From positions 2,108,001-2,172,000 of the forward strand of contig NW_027480482.1 of NCBI RefSeq assembly GCF_051401765.1: 64,000 nucleotides of DNA, in the 5' to 3' direction. The notes beneath the pieces are model-generated. The model made no database searches, was not told the DNA's origin, and saw only the letters and a list, made by a program, of their open reading frames with translations. Position numbers and translations under genes: made by a program. Below are positions 50,870 to 63,400 of this stretch, piece after piece. The number at the start of each line of letters is the position of its first letter. Within the stretch, counting starts at the first letter, position 1. The DNA comes from Calliopsis andreniformis. Its lineage: Eukaryota; Arthropoda; Insecta; Hymenoptera; Andrenidae.

Positions 50870-53800
50870 CCTCAATTCTCAATCCTCGATCCTCAGTCCT
50901 CAGTCCTCAAACCTCAATCCTCAACCCTCAGCCCTCATCCTCAATCCTCAATCCTCAATCTTCAATCCTCAGTCCTCGATCCTCAATCCTCAATCCTCAA
51001 TCCTCAATCCTCAGTCCTCAAACCTCAATCCTGAATCCTCAATCCTGAATCCTCAATCTTCAGACCTCAGACCTCAACAATCAGTTGTCAATCCTCAATC
51101 CTCAATAGAATATCATCAATTCACACCTTTCAGTACTCAATATTCAACATGCAATCTTCAAATCTCTGTCCACAAACATCAATTCTCATCACTCAGCCCT
51201 CAACACTCAGTCCCCAATCCTCAATCTTCAATCCTCAATCATCAATTCTCAATCCTCAGTTCTCAATCTTTAATCCACAATACTCAATCTGCAGTCCTCA
51301 ATCCTCAATCCTCAATCCTCAATTCTCAATCCTCAATCCTCAGTCCTCAGTTCTCAAACCTCAATCCTCAACCCTCAGCCCTCATCCTCAATCCTCAATC
51401 CTCAATCCTCAATCCTCAACCTTCAATCTTCAGTACTCAACCTTCAATCCTCGATCCTCAGTCCTCAAACCTCAATTCTGAAGCGTCAATCCTGAATCCT
51501 CAATCTTCGGCCCTCAGTCCTCAACAATCAGTTGTCAATCCTCAATCCTCAATAGAATATCCTCAATTCACAGTTTTCAATACATAATACTCAATCTGCA
51601 ATCTTCAAACCTCTATCCACAGACAACAATTCCATTACTCATCCCTTAACACTCAGTCCTCAATGTTCAATCCTCAATCCTCAATACTCAATCGTCAATC
51701 TTCAATCCTCTATACTCAATCTTCGATCCTCAATCCTCAATCCTCAATCCTCAATCCTCATTCTTCAATCCTCAATACCCAACCCTCAATCTTCAATCCT
51801 CTATCCTCAATCCTCAATCCTCAATCCTCAATCCTCAATCCTCAATCCTCATTCTTCAATCCTCAATACTCTTTCTTCAATGCTCAATCCTCAATCCTCT
51901 ATCCTCAGTCCTCATTCTTCAATCCTCAATACCCAATCCTCAATCTTCAATCCTCAATCCTCAATCCTCAATTCTCAATCTTCAATCCTCAATCCTCAGA
52001 CCTCAACCCTCAATCCTCAGTCCTAAAACCACAATCCTGAATCCTCAATCCTGAATCCTCAATCTTCAGCACTCAGTCCTCAACAATCAGTTGTCAATCC
52101 TCAATCCTCAATAGAATATCCTCAGTTCAGAGTTTTCAATACGCAATACTCAGTCTGCAATCTTCAAATCTCTATCCACAAACATCAATTCTCATCACTC
52201 AACCCTCAACACTCAGTCCCCAATCCTCAATCTTCAATCCTCAATCTTCAATCCTCAATCATCAATCCCCAATCCTAAATTCTCAATCTTTAATCCCCAA
52301 TACTCAATCTTCAATCCTCAATCCTCAATCCTCAATCCTCAATTCTCAATCCTCAATCTTCAAACCTCAGCCCTCATCCTCAATCCTCAATCCTCAATCC
52401 TCAGCCCTCAGTCCTCAAACCGCAATCCTCAACCCTCAGCCCTCATCCTCAATCTTCAATCCTCAATCCTCAATCCTCAATCCCCAATCCTCAATCTTCA
52501 ATCCTCAATACTCTTTCTTCAATCCTCAATCCTCAATCCTCAATCCTCATTCCTCATTCTTCAATCCTCAATACCCAATCCTCAATCTTCAATCCTCAAT
52601 CCTCAATCCTCGATTCTCAATCCTCAATCCTCAATCCTCAGACCTCAAACATCAATACTCAGCCCTCAGTCCTCGTCCTCAATCCACAACCCTCAATCCT
52701 CAATCCTCAATCTTCAATCATCAATATTCATTCTTCAATCCTCAATCCTCAATCCTCAATCCTCAATCCTCAATCCTCAATGTTCAATCCTCAATACCCA
52801 ATCCTCAATCTTCAATCCTCAATAATCAATCCTCAATCCACAATCCTCAATCCTCAATCCTCAGTCCTCAAACCACAATCCTGAATCCCCAATCCTGAGT
52901 CCTCAATCTTCAGCACTCAGTCCTCAACAATGAGTTGTCAATCCTCAATCCTCAATAGAATATCCTCAGTTCAGAGTTATCAATACGCAATACTCAGCCT
53001 GCAATCTCCAAATCTCTATCCACAAACATCAATTCTCATCACTCAACCCTCAACACTCAGTCCCCAATCCTAAATCTTCAATCCTCAATCCTCAATCCTC
53101 AATCCTCAATCCGCAATTCTCAATCCTCGATCCTCAGTCCTCAGTCCTCAAACCTCAATCCTCAACCCGCAGCTCTCATCCTCAAACCTCAATCCTCAAT
53201 CTTCAATCCTCAGTCCTCGATCGTCAATCCTCAATACTCAATCCTCAATCCTCAATACTCAATCCTCAATCCTCAATATTCAATCGTCAGTCTTCAATCC
53301 TCAATACTCAATCTTCAATACTCAATCCTCAATCCTCAATCCTCATTCTTCAATCCTCGATACCCAATCCTCAATCTTCTATCCTCAATCCTCAATCCTC
53401 AGTTCTCAATCCTCAATCCTCAAGCCTCAGTCCTCGAACCTCAATTCTGAATCCGCATTCCTGAATCCTCAATCTTCAGCCCTCAGTCATCAACAATCAG
53501 ATGTCAATCCTCAATCCTGAATAGAATATCCTCAATTCACAGTTTTCAATACTCAATACTCAATCTGCAATCTTCAAACTTCTATCCACAATCATCAATT
53601 CTCATCACTCAACCCTCAACACTCAGTCCTCAATGCACAATCCTCAATCCCCAATCCTCAATCTTCAATCCTCAATTCTGAATCTTCAATCCTCAATCCT
53701 CAATCCTCAATACTCAATCCTCAATCCTCAATATTCAATCGTCAGTCTTCAATCCTCAATACTCAATCTTCAATACTCAATCCTCAATCCTCAATCCTCA

Positions 53801-56800
53801 ATCCTCAACTCTCAATCCTCGATCCTCAGTCCTCAGTCCTCAATCCTCAATCCACAATCCTCAGTCCTCACCCCTCACTCCTGAATTCTCAATCCTGAAT
53901 CCTCAATCTTCAGACCTCAGACCTCAACAATCAGTTGTCAATCATCAATCTTCAATAGAATATCACTAATTCACAGTTTTCAATACTCAATACTCAATCT
54001 GCACTCTGCAAATCTCTATCCACAAACATCAATACTCATCACTCAACCCTCAACACTCAGTCCCCAATCCTCAATCTTCAATACTCAATCCTCAATCCTC
54101 AATCCTCAATCCTCAATCCTCATTCTTCAATCCTCAGTACCAAATCCTCAATCTTCAATCCTCAATCCTCAGTCCTCAATCCTCAATCCTCAATCCTCAA
54201 TCCTCATTTTTCAATCCTCAATACCCAATCCTCAATCTTCAATCCTCAATCCTGAAACCTCAATTCTCAATCCTCAATCCTCAGGCCTCAGTCCTCAAAC
54301 CCCAATCCTCAACCCACAGCCCTCATCGTCAATCCTCAATCCTCAATCTTCAATCCTCAGTCCCCAATCCTCAATCTTCAATCCCCAATACTCAATCCTT
54401 AATCCTCAATCCTCAGTCCTCAATCCTCAATCCTCAATTCTCAATCCTCGATCCTCAGTCCTCAGTCCTCAAACCTCAATCCTCAACGCTCAGCCCTCAT
54501 CCTCAATCCTCAGTCCTCAGTCTTCAATCCTCAATCCTCAATCCTCAATCCTCAATCCTCAATCCTCAATCCTCAGTCCTCAATCCTCAATCATCATTCC
54601 TCAATCCTCAATCCTCAATCCTCAATTCTCAATATTCAATCGTCAGTCTTCAATCCTCAATACTCAATCTTCAATACTCAATCCTCAATCCTCAATCCTC
54701 AATCCTCAATTCTCAATCCTCGATCCTCAGTCCTCAGTCCTCAATCCACAATCCTCAATCCTCAGTCCTCACCCCTCAATCCTGAATCCTCAATCCTGAA
54801 TCCTCAATCTTCAAACCTCAGTCCTCAACAATCAGTTGTCAATCCTCAATCCTCAATAGAATATCCTCAGTTCAGAGTTTTCAATACGCAATACTCAGTC
54901 TGCAATCTTCAAATCTCTATCCACAAACATCAATTCTCATCACTCAACCCTCAACACTCAGTCCCCAATCCTCAATCTTCAATCCTCAATCTTCAATCCT
55001 CAATCATCAATCCCCAATCCTAAATTCTCAATCTTTAATCCCCAATACTCAATCTTCAATCCTCAATCCTCAATCCTCAATCCTCAATTCTCAATCCTCA
55101 ATCCTCAAACCTCAGCCCTCATCCTCAATCCTCAATCCTCAATCCTCAGCCCTCAGTCCTCAAACCGCAATCCTCAACCCTCAGCCCTCATCCTCAATCT
55201 TCAATCCTCAATCCTCAATCCTCAATCCCCAATCCCCAATCCTCAATCTTCAATCCTCAATACTCTTTCTTCAATCCTCAATCCTCAATCCTCAATCCTC
55301 ATTCCTCATTCTTCAATCCTCAATACCCAATCCTCAATCTTCAATCCTCAATCCTCAATCCTCGATTCTCAATCCTCAATCCTCAATCCTCAGACCTCAA
55401 ACATCAATACTCAGCCCTCAGTCCTCGTCCTCAATCCACAACCCTCAATCCTCAATCCTCAATCTTCAATCATCAATATTCATTCTTCAATCCTCAATCC
55501 TCAATCCTCAATCCTCAATCCTCAATCCTCAAACCTCAATGTTCAATCCTCAATACCCAATCCTCAATCTTCAATCCTCAATAATCAATCCTCAATCCAC
55601 AATCCTCAATCCTCAATCCTCAGTCCTCAAACCACAATCCTGAATCCCCAATCCTGAGTCCTCAATCTTCAGCACTCAGTCCTCAACAATGAGTTGTCAA
55701 TCCTCAATCCTCAATAGAATATCCTCAGTTCAGAGTTATCAATACGCAATACTCAGCCTGCAATCTCCAAATCTCTATCCACAAACATCAATTCTCATCA
55801 CTCAACCCTCAACACTCAGTCCCCAATCCTAAATCTTCAATCCTCAATCCTCAATACTCAATCCTCAATCCTCAATCCGCAATTCTCAATCCTCGATCCT
55901 CAGTCCTCAGTCCTCAAACCTCAATCCTCAACCCTCAGCTCTCATCCTCAAACCTCAATCCTCAATCTTCAATCCTCAGTCCTCGATCGTCAATCCTCAA
56001 TACTCAATCCTCAATCCTCAGTCCTCAAACCTCAATCCTGAATCCTCTATCCTGAATCCTCAATCTTCAGACCTGAGACATCAACAATCAGTTCTCAATC
56101 CTCAATCCTCAATAGAATATCATCAATTCACACCTTTCAATACTCAATATTCAACCTGCAATCTTCAAATCTCTGTCCAAAAACATCAATTCTCATCACT
56201 CAGCCCTCAACACTCAGTCCCCAATCGTCAATCTTCAATCCTCAATCATCAATTCTCAATCCTCAGTTCTCAATCTTTAATCCACAATACTCAATCTTCA
56301 GTCCTCAATCAACAATCCTCAATCCGCAATCCTCAATCCTCAATCCTCAATCCTCATTCTTCAATCCTCAATCCCCAATCCTCAATCTTCAATCCTCAAT
56401 CCTCAATCCTCAATTCTCAATCCTCAATCCTCAGTCCTCAGTCCTCAAACCTCAATCCTCAACCCTCAGCCCTCATCCTCAATCCTCAATCCTCAATCGT
56501 CAATCCTCAACCTTCAATCCTCAGTACTCAACCTTCAATCCTCGATCCTCAGTCCTCAAACCTCAATTCTGAAGCCTCAATCCTGAATCCTCAATCTTCG
56601 GCCCTCAGTCCTCAACAATCAGTTGTCAATCCTCAATCCTCAATAGAATATCCTCAATTCACAGTTCTCAATACATAATACTCAATCTGCAATCTTCCAA
56701 CCTCTATCCACAGACAACAATTCCCATTACTCATCCCTTAACACTCAGTCCTCAATGTTCAATCCTCAATCCTAAATACTCAATCCTCAATCTTCAATCC

Positions 56801-57490
56801 TCAATACTCTTTCTTCAATCCTCAATCCTCAATCCTCAATCCTCAATTCTCATTCTTCAATCCTCAATACCCAATCCTCAAACTTCAATCCTCAATCCTC
56901 AATCCTCAATTCTGAATCCTCAATCCTCAATCCTCAGACCTCAAACATCAGTACTCAGCCCTCAGTCCTCGTCCTCAATCCACAACACTCAATCCTCAAT
57001 CCTCAATCTTCAATCCTCAATCCTCAATCCTCAATCCTCAATCCTCATTCTTCAATCCTCAATACCCAATCCTCAATCTTCAATCCTCAATCCTCTATCC
57101 TCAGTTCTCAATCCTCAATCCTCAATCCTCAGTCCTCGAACCTCAATTCTGAATCCGCATTCCTGAATCCTCAATCTTCAGCCCTCAGTCATCAACAATC
57201 AGTTGTCAATCTTCAATCCTCAATAGAATATCCTCAATTCACAGTTTTCAATACTCAATACTCAATCTGCAATCTTCAAACTTCTATCCACAATCATCAA
57301 TTCTCATCACTCAACCCTCAACACTCAGTCCTCAATGCACAATCCTCAATCCCCAATCCTCAATCTTCAATCCTCAATACTCAATCCTCAATCCTCAATC
57401 CTCAATCCTCAATCCTCAATCCTGAAAACTTAATCTTCAATCCTCAATCCTCAATCCTCAATCCTCAATCCTCAATCCTCAATCATCAAT
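50870..57490. repeat. Copy 2 of the 8035-bp-spaced duplication
   Basis: Repeats 42835-49455 base for base apart from a handful of substitutions. Anchor boxes start at 51075, 51522, 52081, 52925, 53481, 53925, 54826, 55684, 56083, 56614 and 57193. The match ends near 57490: copy 1 continues CAATCATCAATCCTC, while this copy continues CAATCATCAATCTTC and joins the middle of a Q module. Relative to 49456-50081, about 550 bp, including both hairpin boxes, is absent at this junction. Confidence 0.88.
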
Positions 57491-60400
57491 CTTCAATCCT
57501 CAATCCTCAATCCTCAATTCTCAATCTTCAATCCTCAATCCTCAGACCTCAACCCTCAATCCTCAGTCCTAAAACCACAATCCTGAATCCTCAATCCTGA
57601 ATCCTCAATCTTCAGCACTCAGTCCTCAACAATCAGTTGTCAATCCTCAATCCTCAATAGAATATCCTCAGTTCAGAGTTTTCAATACGCAATACTCAGT
57701 CTGCAATCTTCAAATCTCTATCCACAAACATCAATTCTCATCACTCAACCCTCAACACTCAGTCCCCAATCCTCAATCTTCAATCCTCAATCTTCAATCC
57801 TCAATCATCAATCCCCAATCCTAAATTCTCAATCTTTAATCCCCAATACTCAATCTTCAATCCTCAATCCTCAATCCTCAATCCTCAATTCTCAATCCTC
57901 AATCCTCAACCCTCAGCCCTCATCCTCAATCCTCAATCCTCAATCCTCAGCCCTCAGTCCTCAAACCGCAATCCTCAACCCTCAGCCCTCATCCTCAATC
58001 TTCAATCCTCAATCCTCAATCCTCAATCCCCAATCCTCAATCTTCAATCCTCAATACTCTTTCTTCAATCCTCAATCCTCAATCCTCAATCCTCATTCCT
58101 CATTCTTCAATCCTCAATACCCAATCCTCAATCTTCAATCCTCAATCCTCAATCCTCGATTCTCAATCCTCAATCCTCAATCCTCAGACCTCAAACATCA
58201 ATACTCAGCCCTCAGTCCTCGTCCTCAATCCACAACCCTCAATCCTCAATCCTCAATCTTCAATCATCAATATTCATTCTTCAATCCTCAATCCTCAATC
58301 CTCAATCCTCAATCCTCAATCCTCAAACCTCAATGTTCAATCCTCAATACCCAATCCTCAATCTTCAATCCTCAATAATCAATCCTCAATCCACAATCCT
58401 CAATCCTCAATCCTCAGTCCTCAAACCACAATCCTGAATCCCCAATCCTGAGTCCTCAATCTTCAGCACTCAGTCCTCAACAATGAGTTGTCAATCCTCA
58501 ATCCTCAATAGAATATACTCAGTTCAGAGTTATCAATACGCAATACTCAGTCTGCAATCTCCAAATCTCTATCCACAAACATCAATTCTCATCACTCAAC
58601 CCTCAACACTCAGTCCCCAATCCTAAATCTTCAATCCTCAATCCTCAATCCTCAATCCTCAATCCTCAATCCGCAATTCTCAATCCTCGATCCTCAGTCC
58701 TCAGTCCTCAAACCTCAATCCTCAATCCTCAATTCTCAATCCTCAATCCTCAGTCCTCAGTCCTCAAACCTCAATCCTCAACCCTCAGCCCTCATCCTCA
58801 ATCCTCAATCCTCAATCGTCAATCCTCAACCTTCAATCCTCAATTCTCAATCTTCAATCCTCAATCCTCAGACCTCAACCCTCAATCCTCAGTCCTAAAA
58901 CCACAATCCTGAATCCTCAATCCTGAATCCTCAATCTTCAGCACTCAGTCCTCAACAATCAGTTGTCAATCCTCAATCCTCAATAGAATATCCTCAGTTC
59001 AGAGTTTTCAATACGCAATACTCAGTCTGCAATCTTCAAATCTCTATCCACAAACATCAATTCTCATCACTCAACCCTCAACACTCAGTCCCCAATCCTC
59101 AATCTTCAATCCTCAATCTTCAATCCTCAATCATCAATCCCCAATCCTAAATTCTCAATCTTTAATCCCCAATACTCAATCTTCAATCCTCAATCCTCAA
59201 TCCTCAATCCTCAATTCTCAATCCTCAATCCTCAACCCTCAGCCCTCATCCTCAATCCTCAATCCTCAATCCTCAGCCCTCAGTCCTCAAACCGCAATCC
59301 TCAACCCTCAGCCCTCATCCTCAATCTTCAATCCTCAATCCTCAATCCTGAATCCCCAATCCTCAATCTTCAATCCTCAATACTCTTTCTTCAATCCTCA
59401 ATCCTCAATCCTCAATCCTCATTCCTCATTCTTCAATCCTCAATACCCAATCCTCAATCTTCAATCCTCAATCCTCAATCCTCGATTCTCAATCCTCAAT
59501 CCTCAATCCTCAGACCTCAAACATCAATACTCAGCCCTCAGTCCTCGTCCTCAATCCGCAACCCTCAATCCTCAATCCTCAATCTTCAATCATCAATATT
59601 CATTCTTCAATCCTCAATCCTCAATCCTCAATCCTCAATCCTCAATCCTCAAACCTCAATGTTCAATCCTCAATACCCAATCCTCAATCTTCAATCCTCA
59701 ATAATCAATCCTCAATCCACAATCCTCAATCCTCAATCCTCAGTCCTCAAACCACAATCCTGAATCCCCAATCCTGAGTCCTCAATCTTCAGCACTCAGT
59801 CCTCAACAATGAGTTGTCAATCCTCAATCCTCAATAGAATATCCTCAGTTCAGAGTTATCAATACGCAATACTCAGTCTGCAATCTCCAAATCTCTATCC
59901 ACAAACATCAATTCTCATCACTCAACCCTCAACACTCAGTCCCCAATCCTAAATCTTCAATCCTCAATCCTCAATCCTCAATCCTCAATCCTCAATCCGC
60001 AATTCTCAATCCTCGATCCTCAGTCCTCAGTCCTCAAACCTCAAACCTCAATCATCAACCCTCAGCCCACGTCCTCAATCTTCAATCCTCAATCCTCAAT
60101 CCTCAATCCCCAATCCTCAATCTTCAATCCACAATACTCTTTCTTCAATCCTCAATCCTCAATCCTCAATTCTCAATCCTCAATCCTCAATCCTCAGTCC
60201 TCGAACCTCAATTCTGAACCCGCTTTCCTGAATCCTCAATCTTCAGCCCTCAGTAATCAACAATCAGTTGTCAATCCTCAATCCTCAATAGAATAGCCTC
60301 AATTCAGAGTTTTCAATACTCAATACTCAATCTGCAATCTTCAAACCTCTATCCACAATCATCAATCCTCATCACTCAACCCTCAACACTCAGTCCTCAA

Positions 60401-63400
60401 TGCTCAATCCTCAATCCTCAATTCTCAATCTTCAATCCTCAATACTGAATCTTCAATCCTCAATCCTCAATCCTCAATACTCAATCCTCAATCCTCAATC
60501 TTCAACACTCAGTCCCCAATCCTCAATCTTCAATCCTCAATACTCAATCCTCAATCCTCAATCCTCAATCCTCAATCCTCAATCCTCAATCATCAATCCT
60601 CAATCTTCAATACTCAATCCTCAATCCTCAATACTCAATATTCAATCATCAATATTCATTCTTCAATCCCCAATCCTCAATCCTCAATCCTCAATCCTCA
60701 ATCCTCAAACCTCAATGTTCAATCCTCAATACCCAATCCTCAATCTTCAATCCTCAATAATCAATCCTCAATCCACAATCCTCAATCCTCAATCCTCAGT
60801 CCTTAAACCACAATCCTGAATCCCCAATCCTGAGTCCTCAATCTTCAGCACTCAGTCCTAAACAATGAGTTGTCAATCCTCAATCGTCAATAGAATATCC
60901 TCAGTTCAGAGCTATCAATACGCAATACTCAGTCTGCTATCTTCAAATCTCTATCCACAAACATCAATTCTCATCACTCAACCCTCAACACTCAGTCCCC
61001 AATCTTCAATCTTCAATCCTCAATCCTCAATCCTCAATCCTCAATCCTCAATCCTCAATTCTCAATCCTCGATCCTCAGTCCTCAGTCCTCAAACCTCAA
61101 TCCTCAACCCTCAGCCCTCATCCTCAATCCTCAATCCTCAATCTTCAATCCTCAGTCCTCGATCCTCAATCCTCAATCCTCAATCCTCAATCCTCAGTCC
61201 TCAAACCTCAATCCTGAATCCTCAATCCTGAATCCTCAATCTTCAGACCTCAGACCTCAACAATCAGTTGTCAATCCTCAATCCTCAATAGAATATCATC
61301 AATTCACACCTTTCAGTACTCAATATTCAACATGCAATCTTCAAATCTCTGTCCACAAACATCAATTCTCATCACTCAGCCCTCAACACTCAGTCCCCAA
61401 TCCTCAATCTTCAATCCTCAATCATCAATTCTCAATCCTCAGTTCTCAATCTTTAATCCACAATACTCAATCTGCAGTCCTCAATCCTCAATCCTCAATC
61501 CTCAATTCTCAATCCTCAATCCTCAGTCCTCAGTTCTCAAACCTCAATCCTCAACCCTCAGCCCTCATCCTCAATCCTCAATCCTCAATCCTCAATCCTC
61601 AACCTTCAATCTTCAGTACTCAACCTTCAATCCTCGATCCTCAGTCCTCAAACCTCAATTCTGAAGCGTCAATCCTGAATCCTCAATCTTCGGCCCTCAG
61701 TCCTCAACAATCAGTTGTCAATCCTCAATCCTCAATAGAATATCCTCAATTCACAGTTTTCAATACATAATACTCAATCTGCAATCTTCAAACCTCTATC
61801 CACAGACAACAATTCCATTACTCATCCCTTAACACTCAGTCCTCAATGTTCAATCCTCAATCCTCAATACTCAATCGTCAATCTTCAATCCTCTATACTC
61901 AATCTTCGATCCTCAATCCTCAATCCTCAATCCTCAATCCTCATTCTTCAATCCTCAATACCCAACCCTCAATCTTCAATCCTCTATCCTCAATCCTCAA
62001 TCCTCAATCCTCAATCCTCAATCCTCAATCCTCATTCTTCAATCCTCAATACTCTTTCTTCAATGCTCAATCCTCAATCCTCTATCCTCAGTCCTCATTC
62101 TTCAATCCTCAATACCCAATCCTCAATCTTCAATCCTCAATCCTCAATCCTCAATTCTCAATCTTCAATCCTCAATCCTCAGACCTCAACCCTCAATCCT
62201 CAGTCCTAAAACCACAATCCTGAATCCTCAATCCTGAATCCTCAATCTTCAGCACTCAGTCCTCAACAATCAGTTGTCAATCCTCAATCCTCAATAGAAT
62301 ATCCTCAGTTCAGAGTTTTCAATACGCAATACTCAGTCTGCAATCTTCAAATCTCTATCCACAAACATCAATTCTCATCACTCAACCCTCAACACTCAGT
62401 CCCCAATCCTCAATCTTCAATCCTCAATCTTCAATCCTCAATCATCAATCCCCAATCCTAAATTCTCAATCTTTAATCCCCAATACTCAATCTTCAATCC
62501 TCAATCCTCAATCCTCAATCCTCAATTCTCAATCCTCAATCTTCAAACCTCAGCCCTCATCCTCAATCCTCAATCCTCAATCCTCAGCCCTCAGTCCTCA
62601 AACCGCAATCCTCAACCCTCAGCCCTCATCCTCAATCTTCAATCCTCAATCCTCAATCCTCAATCCCCAATCCTCAATCTTCAATCCTCAATACTCTTTC
62701 TTCAATCCTCAATCCTCAATCCTCAATCCTCATTCCTCATTCTTCAATCCTCAATACCCAATCCTCAATCTTCAATCCTCAATCCTCAATCCTCGATTCT
62801 CAATCCTCAATCCTCAATCCTCAGACCTCAAACATCAATACTCAGCCCTCAGTCCTCGTCCTCATTCCACAACCCTCAATCCTCAATCCTCAATCTTCAA
62901 TCATCAATATTCATTCTTCAATCCTCAATCCTCAATCCTCAATCCTCAATCCTCAATCCTCAATGTTCAATCCTCAATACCCAATCCTCAATCTTCAATC
63001 CTCAATAATCAATCCTCAATCCACAATCCTCAATCCTCAATCCTCAGTCCTCAAACCACAATCCTGAATCCCCAATCCTGAGTCCTCAATCTTCAGCACT
63101 CAGTCCTCAACAATGAGTTGTCAATCCTCAATCCTCAATAGAATATCCTCAGTTCAGAGTTATCAATACGCAATACTCAGCCTGCAATCTCCAAATCTCT
63201 ATCCACAAACATCAATTCTCATCACTCAACCCTCAACACTCAGTCCCCAATCCTAAATCTTCAATCCTCAATCCTCAATCCTCAATCCTCAATCCGCAAT
63301 TCTCAATCCTCGATCCTCAGTCCTCAGTCCTCAAACCTCAATCCTCAACCCGCAGCTCTCATCCTCAAACCTCAATCCTCAATCTTCAATCCTCAGTCCT

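Noticed and set aside
39286..63340. CRISPR array
   Set aside because: Regularly recurring boxes were considered as direct repeats, but spacings are 0.4-1.6 kb, the 'spacers' are themselves the same heptamer, and no cas-like gene exists.
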